Shown: one piece after another, positions 1 to 7,034 of the stretch | How positions within the stretch are numbered: position 1 is the first letter of the stretch | Layout: every line of letters begins with the position of its first letter | DNA from: a bacterium | Lineage (GTDB): Bacteria; Bacillota_I; Bacilli_A; RFN20; CAG-826 | NCBI GenBank assembly: GCA_004561785.1 | Contig: SFUB01000035.1 | Coordinates: 1-12,586 of the forward strand | DNA: 12,586 bases | Direction: 5' to 3' | Notes under the pieces: generated by a model | The model's input: only the letters and a program-made list of their open reading frames with translations | Told to the model about the DNA's origin: nothing | Database searches by the model: none | Made by a program: the position numbers and the translations under genes

Positions 1-2
1 AT

Positions 3-1310
3 GCCCCTTATGGTTATTTGGTATACGGGGTTGATGACCATACCCACGAGGTTGTTGGAACCGCGTTTTCTTTGGATAATCAAAAGAGCTCCGGAATTAG
101 CTATCGGATGTGGCTTAATTCCATTTTGTCCCCAAAGGGGCTTTTTGACTCGGACACATTCGAATGGACCAATGGGAAAAAAGTCACAATCATCCGCGTG
201 AACAAAACGGACCGTGTAACTGCGACCTTCCAGGGAGACGAATATGGTAGGGTGGGCGATTCTTTGGTTTCTTTATCCAACGACCCCGCTTTAAGGCGCC
301 GAATTTGGCAAAAGATTCTCAACAACGTCGGCGAAGACGATGCCGCTCTGTGCTCCATCAAAGAAAACGATTTGGAGCAGTTTTTGAATGTCGCTTCTTT
401 TTATCGCCTTCTTCATCAAGACTTCCCGTCTCCTCAAGAAAGAGTCTCTCGGCTCATCAACGAAGGGTTCATCCTCCGCCGTGATGACGGGCTTTATGAC
501 ATTACTTATTTAGGCGCTTTGTGCATTGGGGCTTCCTTTTCCCTTTTCCCTCCTTTGTACGGAAAAGGGGTTGAGGTTGTGACGTATTCCGGAACCTCTC
601 GCGTCTCAGAAACAAGCATCCCGACTTTCTTTGAATCCGGATTTCTTCTGAATTTCGACTCCATCGTGGAATACATCCTAAACGCGATGGGATCAAAGGA
701 GATTGTCACCACGGGTCTGAGAAACAGCGTAAACCCCATTCCGCCCATCATCGTTCGTGAGATGCTTTCCAACGCGATTGTGCATCAGGATTTTTCCAAA
801 AACGGAGGAAAAATCTTGGTTGAATGCTTCCCGGACCGACTGGAAATGTACAACGATGGCAACCTCGCGATCGACGTAGACCGCATCGTCGATTATGCTC
901 CCAGGCCCCAAAATCGCCACTTTGTCGAATTGCTGTCGCGTTTTCGGATTTGCGAAGGTCATGGGACGGGTTTCGACAAAATCGTGGCCGCCACCGATGA
1001 ATACGTTTTGCCCCCCGTCCAAGTGAAAAAGGAAGAATACGGAGTGCGCGTCACCGTCTTCAAAAAGAAACCTTGGCAGGAATATACCGAAGAGGAGAAA
1101 GTCCTCGCGGTTTATCTCCATTGCTGCTTGGCCTACGTCGACAAGAAGAAAGCCACGAATGAAACGATCCGGAAACGGTTCGGCCTAGGCGAGCAAAGCA
1201 AATCCCAGATTTCGCGTCTCCTCGCTCTCTGCCTGAAGCAGGGCAGAATCCGGAAAAACTTGAATAACGCAGGCGTGCGAAACCTTTATTACTTACCTTA
1301 TTGGGCCTGA
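3..1310 (+). CDS. Schlafen/AlbA_2-type ATP-binding transcriptional regulator-like protein (5' truncated)
   Basis: The reading frame is open to the left edge, so the gene begins outside the window; the TTG at 18 lies inside a conserved domain and is not a credible start. 435 residues are visible. The left end (GYLVYGVDD, then VVGT) and a later YGRVGDSL stretch match the end of an AlbA_2/Schlafen nucleic-acid-binding domain. A middle section has DGLYDITYLGAL. The last third carries a GHKL-type ATPase (HATPase_c_4) with an N-box-like REMLSNAIVHQD at about residues 252-263 and a G-box-like GHGTGFDKI at about 319-327. The final ~80 residues look like a winged-helix segment. Proteins of this layout (COG2865, often labelled RecG-like) are putative regulators or defence-associated proteins of unproven function. 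Codon use has more A/T endings than the metabolic genes nearby, which would fit an accessory gene. The family is confident; the role is not. Confidence 0.85.
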   Translation, partial: APYGYLVYGVDDHTHEVVGTAFSLDNQKSSGISYRMWLNSILSPKGLFDSDTFEWTNGKKVTIIRVNKTDRVTATFQGDEYGRVGDSLVSLSNDPALRRRIWQKILNNVGEDDAALCSIKENDLEQFLNVASFYRLLHQDFPSPQERVSRLINEGFILRRDDGLYDITYLGALCIGASFSLFPPLYGKGVEVVTYSGTSRVSETSIPTFFESGFLLNFDSIVEYILNAMGSKEIVTTGLRNSVNPIPPIIVREMLSNAIVHQDFSKNGGKILVECFPDRLEMYNDGNLAIDVDRIVDYAPRPQNRHFVELLSRFRICEGHGTGFDKIVAATDEYVLPPVQVKKEEYGVRVTVFKKKPWQEYTEEEKVLAVYLHCCLAYVDKKKATNETIRKRFGLGEQSKSQISRLLALCLKQGRIRKNLNNAGVRNLYYLPYWA

Positions 1311-1375
1311 GTTTTGTTGCGCATAACTCCTTGCCAATTGCAAACACCCGATGCCATCGAAAGAATTTAGTTGAC

Positions 1376-1397
1376 CGTTTGTTGCTCGTTTGTTGCT
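1376..1397. repeat. Perfect 11-bp tandem duplication (CGTTTGTTGCT x2)
   Basis: CGTTTGTTGCT occurs twice back to back at 1376-1386 and 1387-1397. Its core TTTGTTGC also occurs at 1313-1320, just after the stop codon of the preceding gene, giving three copies in 84 bp of noncoding DNA. The repeats lie between the truncated regulator and the nickel operon terminator. They could be a recombination or protein-binding site, or a slippage product; the sequence does not decide. Confidence 0.6.
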
Positions 1398-1410
1398 GGA
1401 CTCCCTATAA

Positions 1411-1445
1411 CTCAAAAAGAAAAGCCGGCGGATCACTCCGCCGAC
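1411..1445 (-). terminator. Intrinsic terminator of the hypB-flavoprotein-hypA operon
   Basis: Read on the minus strand, CGGCGGA (1443-1437) pairs perfectly with TCCGCCG (1432-1426) around a 4-nt loop and is followed by GGCTTTTCTTTTT. The hairpin overlaps the hypA stop codon at 1433-1435, so the operon ends right at the gene. There is no T run on the plus side, so it probably does not serve the regulator gene that converges on it. Confidence 0.88.
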
Positions 1446-1795
1446 TCATCATCAACTTGGATGGACTGGATCAGCACCTCGTTCCCTTCGACGAGATAGG
1501 TGTCCTCACTTTGGCAGTGGGGGCATTTCCTTCCGGTCGGAAGGGTTGGATAGGTTTTGTTGCAGGATTTGCAGTAGCTGATCCCTTTGGTGACGACGAT
1601 GGTCAACTTGCATCCGGACATGTGCTTGGAGCGGTTCTCGCAAGCCCATTTCCAAACGTCTTCCAGATAACGGGGGACGACCCCGGACACTTCCCCAACC
1701 TCAAGGGTGACCCCTTTGACGGAGGAGAGGGATTTCTCCTCCGCCAAGGCGTCGATTTCCTTGATGATGTGGAAGGCGATTCCGAGCTCGTGCAT
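1433..1795 (-). CDS. hypA: HypA nickel metallochaperone for hydrogenase/urease maturation
   Basis: A 120-residue protein of normal HypA length. It starts with MHE, in which His2 belongs to the nickel site of the family, and has LEVGEVSGVVP at about residues 31-41. The zinc site is two CxxC pairs, Cys75/Cys78 and Cys91/Cys94. In characterised systems HypA works with HypB to insert Ni2+ into the [NiFe]-hydrogenase large subunit, and in some bacteria into urease. The start is the ATG at 1795, which shares one base with the stop codon of the upstream flavoprotein gene (TAATG). No good Shine-Dalgarno sequence precedes it, so translation is probably coupled. It is the last gene of the operon, separated from hypB by the long flavoprotein gene. 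No nickel enzyme gene lies in the window, so the client is unknown. Confidence 0.95.
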   Translation of the reverse strand: MHELGIAFHIIKEIDALAEEKSLSSVKGVTLEVGEVSGVVPRYLEDVWKWACENRSKHMSGCKLTIVVTKGISYCKSCNKTYPTLPTGRKCPHCQSEDTYLVEGNEVLIQSIQVDDESAE

Positions 1796-4737
1796 TACCG
1801 CTCAATGGGCGGGACGGCGTTCCCGGTGTGCTTGTTGGGGTTGTTCTTGTTGGCCTTCTTGAAGGCTTTCCTCTTCTTCGCCATCATCCTGGCTTCTTTG
1901 GAGCCGGAGTGGGCGATGATCTTGAGGCCTCTCTTCAAGGCATAGGGGATCAACCCAGGGATCTTGTCGTCCCCGTTGCGCATCCTCGAAGCCTTCGGAT
2001 GGTCGCGGAAGAGATGGATGGCGTCGAACTCGCAGCGGGTCGTGCAGATGCCGCAGCCGATGCACTTATGCGGATCGACGATCGATGCGCCGCACTGGAG
2101 GCAGCGGCCGGTTTCGATTTTGACCTGCTCTTCGGTGAGGGTCTTGGAGGCGTCGCGGAAGGACTTCTTCCAATCGAAGGAATCGTCCATCCCGGCCTCT
2201 TGTCGTCCGGCGTGGTCGTAATCCTTCGGGAAGAGGATGTCTTCTTTGTCGATGGGGAGGAAGTAGCGGCGGTCGCGTCCGATGGTGAGCGAGGCGTTGA
2301 AGGGCGAGACGAAGCGGGCCAAGGATTCGGCCGCCTCATGGCCCTGCCCGATCGCGTCGATGACGAATTTCGGGCCCGTGTAGACGTCGCCGCCGACGAA
2401 GATGTCTTCTTGGGCGGTCTGATAGGTGAATTTGTCGGCGATAGGATAGTTGCCGTGCCAGAAGGTGACTTTGCTGCCTTTGAGCAAGTCGCCCCATTCG
2501 ATGGTCTGTCCGATCGCGAAGATGATCTTGGAGGCCGGGACTTCGATTGTGTCGTTCTCGTCATAGACGGGGGAGAAACGCTTGGTCTCGGGGTCGATGG
2601 TGCGGAGGCACTTCTTGAGGACGATGCCCCTCACCTTGCCGTTTTCGTCGACCAAGACCTCTTTCGGGCCGTATTGGCAATGGATGGCGACGTCTTCGTC
2701 TTTGGCTTCCTGGACTTCGATCTTGGTGGCCGGCATGGTCTCCTCGGATTCGAGGCAGAACATGGAGACGGTCTTGGCGCCGAGCCTGTGGGCGGTGCGG
2801 GCGCAGTCGATGGCGACGTTGCCGCCGCCGATGACGACGCAGTCGCCCTCGATCTTCTGATTCTGGTTCTCTTGGACGGATTTGAGGAAGGAGACCGCGA
2901 TTTCGGTCCCTTCGGCTTGGTCATTGGCCACGCCGGGGCGTCTGCCGCCTTGACAGCCGATGGCGATGTAGAAGGCTTTGTAGCCTTGGGCGCGGAGTTC
3001 GTCGAGGGTGATGTCCTTGCCGACTTCGACGCCGGTCTTGATCTCGACGCCGAGGTCTTTGATGACTTCGATTTCGGCGTCGATGACGTTCTTCTCAAGC
3101 TTGTAGGAGGGGATGCCGTAGGTCATCATGCCGCCGGCCTTCTCGTTCTTCTCGAAGACGGTGGGGTGATAGCCCTTGACGGCGAGGTAATAAGCGGCGC
3201 TCAAGCCGGCCGGGCCGCCGCCGATGATGGCGATCTTCTCCTCGAAGTCGCCGTAGACTTTGGCGATGACCTTCTCCGGGATGGAGCGGGTTTTGGGGTC
3301 GAGTTCCCTCTCGGCGAGGAATTTCTTGACCGCGTCGATCGAGACGGCTTGGTCGATGTTCGCGCGGGTGCAGGCGGTTTCGCAGCGCTTGTTGCAGATG
3401 CGTCCGCAGACGGCGGGGAAGGGGTTCTCCCTCTTGATGAGGGCGAGGGCTTCATCATAGCGGCCCTGGTTGGCCAATTTGAGGTAGCCTTCGACGGCGA
3501 CGTGGGCCGGGCAGGCGGTTTTGCAGGGGGCGGTGCCGGTCGGATAGGTGTTGTAGCGGGCGGTGTCCCTGTAGTTCTCGTCCCAAGCGTATTTGCCCCA
3601 TTTGATTGCGTCGGGGAGGACGGCCTGGGGATAGGTCTGCTCGGATCCGTCTTTCTTGCAGAGCTTCTGGCCGAGCTTGACGGCGCCGGCAGGGCAGGAT
3701 TCGACGCAGCGGCCGCAGGCGACGCAGTTCTTGGGGTCGACTTTGGCGGTGTAGGCGCTGCGGGAGAGATTCGGGGTGTTGAAGAGCAAGGAGGTGCGGA
3801 GGGCGTTGCAGATCTTCACGTCGCAGTTGCAGATGTCGAAGATGTGGTCTTCGCCGTCGATGTTGGTGATCTGGTGGACGTAGCCGTTGTCCTCGGCTTT
3901 CTTCATGATGCGGAGGGCTTCTTCCTTATCGATATATTTGGCCCTTCCGGTCTCGACCGCGTAGTCGGCCATGTCGCCGAGCTGGATGCACCAGTTCTCG
4001 GGGTCATCTTCGCAGCCTTCTCCGAGTTTGGCCCTGGAGTAGCGGCAGGAGCAGATGCCGGAGGCGATGTGCCCGTCGTATTTCTTGAGCCAGTAGGAGA
4101 TCTTCTCGAGTTTGATGGATTCCTGGTTGTTCTCGATCGCTTTCTCGACCGGGATGGTGTGCATGCCGATGCCATCGCCGCCTTCGGGGACCATCGGGGT
4201 GATGGGCTCGAGCGGGAGGAAGGTCATCCTCTCGAAGAAGTTGGCGACCGGCGGGTTGGCGTCGGTGGCTTTCCTGGTGGAGTTGAAGAGCTCCGCGGAT
4301 CCCGGGACGAAGAAGGAAATGCGATACCTCTTCTCGCGGCTCGGGTTGGCGCCGGGGATCGGGCCGTCGTCGTTATAGTGATCGCCGTAATCGTATTCGA
4401 TGATGCCGTGCATGACCGCGCGGTGGAGGATTTCCTTGAAGGCCAAAGGCTCCTTGTAGTCGGCCTTGTTCATCTCGTAGAGCTGATCGAAGCTATACCA
4501 TTTGCGGAGCTTCATCTTGAGCATGAAGTCCACTTCGGGCTCGGTGATGATTTCGCGGAGTCCCCAGTATTCGGGGGAGTTCACGTTCGCGCCTTTGAGC
4601 AAGGTGGCCGCGTTGTCGGTGATTTTCCTCGCGAGTTTGAAGTACTTCTTTGCGAGCCGCTTCTCCTCTTCGGTTTGCGGTTCGACCCCTTCGTACTTGG
4701 ATTGGGTGTCTTTGGTGAGACGGAAGATCTCAGGCAT
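1795..4737 (-). CDS. GltD/NfnB-like FAD- and NAD(P)-dependent iron-sulfur oxidoreductase with extra N- and C-terminal Fe-S domains (980 aa)
   Basis: Domains in order: a ~200-residue N-terminal part with no motif I recognise; a Cys-rich part (Cys229, 231, 242, 250, then Cys303, 305, 310); a 4Fe-4S motif CxxCxxCxxxCP at 338-349; the DPYD/GltD Fe-S domain with Cys405, 409, 444, 448, 452 and 456; an FAD Rossmann motif GGGPAG at 506-511; an NAD(P) Rossmann motif GGGNVA at 637-642; the second FAD motif VGGD at 781-784; and a C-terminal ferredoxin segment with Cys879, 882, 892, 895, 898 and 902, followed by a Lys-rich tail. It is about twice the length of GltD or NfnB. The expected activity is electron transfer between NAD(P)H, FAD and ferredoxin-type clusters; the partner is unknown. 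It lies 3 nt after hypB, has an excellent RBS (GGAGG at 4747-4751), and overlaps hypA by one base. Its place between two nickel chaperone genes suggests service to a nickel hydrogenase. No signal peptide is seen, so it is probably cytoplasmic. The fold is confident; the reaction is inferred. Confidence 0.9.
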   Translation of the reverse strand: MPEIFRLTKDTQSKYEGVEPQTEEEKRLAKKYFKLARKITDNAATLLKGANVNSPEYWGLREIITEPEVDFMLKMKLRKWYSFDQLYEMNKADYKEPLAFKEILHRAVMHGIIEYDYGDHYNDDGPIPGANPSREKRYRISFFVPGSAELFNSTRKATDANPPVANFFERMTFLPLEPITPMVPEGGDGIGMHTIPVEKAIENNQESIKLEKISYWLKKYDGHIASGICSCRYSRAKLGEGCEDDPENWCIQLGDMADYAVETGRAKYIDKEEALRIMKKAEDNGYVHQITNIDGEDHIFDICNCDVKICNALRTSLLFNTPNLSRSAYTAKVDPKNCVACGRCVESCPAGAVKLGQKLCKKDGSEQTYPQAVLPDAIKWGKYAWDENYRDTARYNTYPTGTAPCKTACPAHVAVEGYLKLANQGRYDEALALIKRENPFPAVCGRICNKRCETACTRANIDQAVSIDAVKKFLAERELDPKTRSIPEKVIAKVYGDFEEKIAIIGGGPAGLSAAYYLAVKGYHPTVFEKNEKAGGMMTYGIPSYKLEKNVIDAEIEVIKDLGVEIKTGVEVGKDITLDELRAQGYKAFYIAIGCQGGRRPGVANDQAEGTEIAVSFLKSVQENQNQKIEGDCVVIGGGNVAIDCARTAHRLGAKTVSMFCLESEETMPATKIEVQEAKDEDVAIHCQYGPKEVLVDENGKVRGIVLKKCLRTIDPETKRFSPVYDENDTIEVPASKIIFAIGQTIEWGDLLKGSKVTFWHGNYPIADKFTYQTAQEDIFVGGDVYTGPKFVIDAIGQGHEAAESLARFVSPFNASLTIGRDRRYFLPIDKEDILFPKDYDHAGRQEAGMDDSFDWKKSFRDASKTLTEEQVKIETGRCLQCGASIVDPHKCIGCGICTTRCEFDAIHLFRDHPKASRMRNGDDKIPGLIPYALKRGLKIIAHSGSKEARMMAKKRKAFKKANKNNPNKHTGNAVPPIER

Positions 4738-4740
4738 GTT

Positions 4741-5409
4741 TTATTTCCTCCAATTTTGAAATGCTTTTTCGAAGTAGGCGGCCGCCTCATCCATGCCTTG
4801 CCCGGTTTTGGCCGAGATCGGCAGGATGGCTGCGCGGGGGTTGCAGGAAGCAAGGAATCCCGCGGCTTTCTCGTAATCGAAGTCGAAGAAGGGTAGCGCG
4901 TCCATCTTGTTGATGAGGACGGCGTCGCAGTAACGGAACAGCTTCGGGTAATTGGTTACCTTCTCGGTTCCGTCGGCGACGGAGATGAGGGCGACGTTGA
5001 GGTGGCTGCCGGAATCGAATTCGGCGGGGCAGAGGAGATTGCCGACGTTCTCCAAGAAGAGAAGGTCGAGCCCCTCCGGGAAATCCTTCAGGGCCTCTTC
5101 CACCATGCCGCTGTCGACGTGGCAGAGCGAATCGGTGTGGATCTGGATGGAAGGCACTCCGGTGAGGGAGCTCACTTTGTCCGCATCCACCCGCGAATCG
5201 AGATCGGCTTCGATGACGCCGAGGCGGTGAGAGGCCTTCAGCCGGTTGATGAGGCCGACCAAGGTCGTCGTCTTGCCCGCCCCCGGGCTAGACATCAGGT
5301 TGATCAGGAACGTACCTTTCCTTTCAAGCTCTTCCCGAACCCTGTCCCCGTCCTTTTTCATCGAGGAGAAGACGGACTCGTTGAGCTTGATCGTTCGAAG
5401 GCGCGTCAT
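4741..5409 (-). CDS. hypB: HypB GTPase, nickel insertion into hydrogenase/urease
   Basis: A 222-residue SIMIBI-class GTPase. The P-loop SSPGAGKT spans residues 40-47, the guanine-specificity motif NKMD is at 157-160, and SAKTGQG follows at 189-195. The G-domain metal site is kept: Cys96-His97 in the LCHVD segment and Cys127 in NLLCP. HypB hydrolyses GTP to hand nickel from HypA to the target enzyme. The N terminus has neither the CxxCGC nickel motif nor a His-rich stretch, so it is a minimal form without storage function. The ATG at 5409 is chosen because AAAGGAA (5420-5414) precedes it and the family homology begins here. The frame is open further upstream to 5595, but that extension runs through A+T-rich promoter DNA and is not HypB-like. 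It is the first gene of the operon. Confidence 0.95.
   Translation of the reverse strand: MTRLRTIKLNESVFSSMKKDGDRVREELERKGTFLINLMSSPGAGKTTTLVGLINRLKASHRLGVIEADLDSRVDADKVSSLTGVPSIQIHTDSLCHVDSGMVEEALKDFPEGLDLLFLENVGNLLCPAEFDSGSHLNVALISVADGTEKVTNYPKLFRYCDAVLINKMDALPFFDFDYEKAAGFLASCNPRAAILPISAKTGQGMDEAAAYFEKAFQNWRK
4747..4751 (-). promoter_or_regulatory. Strong ribosome binding site of the flavoprotein gene, inside the end of hypB
   Basis: On the minus strand TTGGAGGAAATAAAACATG gives a GGAGG core 9 nt before the ATG at 4737. It lies within the last codons of hypB, whose TAA is only 3 nt from this ATG, so it supports both the chosen start and a shared transcript. Confidence 0.85.
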
Positions 5410-5466
5410 TTCATTCCTTTCGCTTTGGGCCAATTTTAATAGGAAATGCCCAGTATTTCTATAAAT

Positions 5467-5493
5467 ATTGTACGTGCGCGCGATGTTAATCAA
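5467..5493 (-). promoter_or_regulatory. Candidate sigma-70-type promoter of the hypB operon
   Basis: On the minus strand TTGATT (5493-5488) is followed after 15 nt by TACAAT (5472-5467). The spacer is short by about 2 nt. A start near 5460 would leave a 5' leader of about 50 nt before the hypB ATG at 5409. The site lies in A+T-rich DNA interrupted by a GC-rich GCGCGCACG spacer. Confidence 0.4.
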
Positions 5494-6009
5494 AATTAAA
5501 ACAGCATTTTTGAGCGTCAATGAAAAACGGTCATGCACCCATTTTGGCTGGGATAGACGGCTTTTTAAATTGCCTTTTTTCGGCTTTTGGAACATAGGAA
5601 AGAGACGCCGACATTTCTTTCTTCGGGCCGGTATAATCTTGCTCTTGCCCTTTAGATCAAAAATGGGACTGAATCAATGAAAAGCCGCCTTGATGCCTGA
5701 AGTTTTGACAAATCATCCCTTTTGTTCAAAGCCACGATCTTTTCATAACGCGCCTCTTGGGCTTTTCCATTCGACCGGAAACGAAACCCGTTTTCGTCTT
5801 TCTTCCGTTTTCCCAAAAGGGTCCGCGGAAGGGATGGGAAATCGATTTTCCGGTATTTAGTCGATAATAAAAGACGGATTTCCGCGTTTTTCCCTTTATT
5901 CCTCTCGTTTTTAGATAGAAGTCGGCGGCACTCGCCCCTCGTCAAACGCCGGGCAAGCCGCTGTCTCGATGCTATTGAAACGACGGTGTTTTCCTGAATT
6001 CACGTGATT

Positions 6010-6036
6010 GGGAAAAGCGGGCAAGCCTCTTTTCCC
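6010..6036 (+). promoter_or_regulatory. Perfect 8-bp hairpin just upstream of the CvpA-family gene
   Basis: GGGAAAAG (6010-6017) and CTTTTCCC (6029-6036) are perfectly complementary around an 11-nt loop. TTATACT (a possible -10 box, TATACT at 6038-6043) follows at once, and the start codon is at 6053. It could be a DNA operator over the promoter, or an RNA structure if transcription starts further upstream. No T run follows, so it is not an ordinary terminator. Confidence 0.5.
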
Positions 6037-6052
6037 TTATACTGAGAGGGCC

Positions 6053-6985
6053 ATGATAACTTTATTCAACCTTCTGCCCGAAGCGGGTCAGACCTTCGCC
6101 TTTGATTGGATCTCCTTGATCTTCCTCGTCGTGCTGCTTGCTGCGGTTTTCGATGGCATCCGAAAAGGGTTCGTGAGAAGCCTTCTTTCCTTCTTCGCCA
6201 TTTTGATCGCCTTCGCCTTGGCCTACCTTTTGGCCAAGCCCATGGCCAATTGGCTCTACGGGATCAATGGCTGGGGGTCTTCCTTGACCACCTCTTTCTC
6301 CGACTTCTTCCTGAAATCCGGGGCGGAACACCCGTTCACCTCCGGGAACGCGGCCTATGACGCGATGATCAAGACTTATTTCGGATCTTTGAATCCCATG
6401 GAATGGGTTGTGTCCAAATCCGATCTCCAGACCGTCCTTCCCGGGGCCGAGACCACGGTTCTCAATGCGGCGATGTCCTCCGTCTCTTTGCCTTCGTTTT
6501 TGGATGGCTACGTCCGGAACTTCGTCCTGAACGCCGTTCCCGAGACCGCCGCTTACCCTTTGTCCATTTATCTCGGCCAATCCGCCGCGAGCCTCCTATT
6601 GATCGCGATCTCCTTCGCCGCCCTCTTCATCCTCTTCTGGATCGTCGTCAAGATTATGGCCGTGCTGATCGGCAAGGCCCTTTCCCACGTGCCGATGGTG
6701 CGCTGGCTCGATAAGCTTCTAGGCGCCTTCTTCGGCGTCTTCGTCGCTTTGATCGACATCAGCCTGCTCTCCTCCTTGCTGGTCTCTTTGTCTTCGATCC
6801 CTGCCTTCTATTCCTTCTTGGACACCTCCCTCAAGCTCTCCGATCCCACGATTTACACGATCGGCAAGGCTTTCTACAACAACAACCTTGTCGAATACCT
6901 GCTCGGCTATTTCTCTTCTTGGATTCCCGCTTTGTCGAGTCCTGCTTCTTCCTCTTTAAGCGCCTTCTCTTCCTTTTTGAAGTAA
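6053..6985 (+). CDS. CvpA-family integral membrane protein
   Basis: A 310-residue protein. A CvpA-like pair of helices at about 18-36 and 41-63 is joined by a DGIRKGFVR turn (34-42), as in the colicin V production family. A polar, probably extracytoplasmic segment of roughly 100 residues follows. Two more long hydrophobic segments lie at about 167-196 and 212-236, with a Ser/Tyr/Phe-rich tail. Usual CvpA proteins are about 160-180 residues, so this one has a large insertion in the middle and an extended C terminus. CvpA is linked to envelope homeostasis in other bacteria; no biochemical activity is established. The ATG at 6053 is preferred over the in-frame TTG at 6008 because the TTG extension encodes a charged, non-family segment formed by a hairpin. 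GAGAGGG lies only 2 nt before this ATG, an unusually tight spacing. The gene stands 49 nt before the GH13 gene. Confidence 0.75.
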   Translation: MITLFNLLPEAGQTFAFDWISLIFLVVLLAAVFDGIRKGFVRSLLSFFAILIAFALAYLLAKPMANWLYGINGWGSSLTTSFSDFFLKSGAEHPFTSGNAAYDAMIKTYFGSLNPMEWVVSKSDLQTVLPGAETTVLNAAMSSVSLPSFLDGYVRNFVLNAVPETAAYPLSIYLGQSAASLLLIAISFAALFILFWIVVKIMAVLIGKALSHVPMVRWLDKLLGAFFGVFVALIDISLLSSLLVSLSSIPAFYSFLDTSLKLSDPTIYTIGKAFYNNNLVEYLLGYFSSWIPALSSPASSSLSAFSSFLK

Positions 6986-6999
6986 CCCGCCCCTCATTT

Positions 7000-7026
7000 T
7001 GCTAGAATGAGTCCATCTTCAGGAGG
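7000..7026 (+). promoter_or_regulatory. Extended -10 promoter and RBS of the GH13 gene
   Basis: TGCTAGAAT (7000-7008) fits the extended -10 pattern TGnTAnnnT; no convincing -35 is visible. It sits inside the inverted repeat CTCATT/AATGAG (6993-6998 and 7006-7011), which could be an operator. A start near 7015 would give a 20-nt leader with AGGAGG at 7021-7026, 8 nt before the ATG at 7035. The RBS is certain; the promoter is moderately supported. Confidence 0.5.
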
Positions 7027-7034
7027 ATTTTTAT

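Larger units (their letters stand above)
5410..6052. other. 643-bp A+T-rich intergenic region with candidate promoters and hairpins
   Basis: This gap separates the divergent hypB operon and the CvpA-type gene. No open frame here looks coding; the longest, on the minus strand at 5652-5945, begins with TTG, is rich in Lys/Arg/Ser and matches nothing I know. A perfect plus-strand TATAAT box lies at 5632-5637 with a weak CCGACA 19 nt upstream. Downstream are a two-step hairpin at 5776-5807 (CGGAA/TTCCG outside, ACGAAA/TTTCGT inside) followed by GTTTT, a small hairpin GGAAA/TTTCC at 5837-5851, and a long-range pair CGCGGAA (5824-5830) with TTCCGCG (5880-5886) followed by TTTTT. A 10-mer CGGGCAAGCC occurs at 5950-5959 and again at 6018-6027. 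The stretch may hold a small RNA or a long leader, but I cannot assign a family. Confidence 0.4.

Noticed and set aside
1828..4896. A 1022-codon open frame on the plus strand opposite the flavoprotein gene.
   Set aside because: It is an antisense shadow caused by C/G-ending codons of the real gene. Its product is a monotonous Asp/Gly/Val/Ala/Leu/Phe mix with no motif, whereas the minus strand shows clear FAD, NAD(P) and Fe-S motifs.
5410..5595. N-terminal extension of hypB by 62 codons.
   Set aside because: The extension runs through the promoter-like DNA, has no HypB nickel motif, and the ATG at 5409 has its own Shine-Dalgarno sequence.
5652..5945. A 97-codon minus-strand frame in the gap before the CvpA-type gene.
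   Set aside because: TTG start without RBS, Lys/Arg/Ser-rich composition, no recognisable motif, and it lies in A+T-rich hairpin-bearing DNA.
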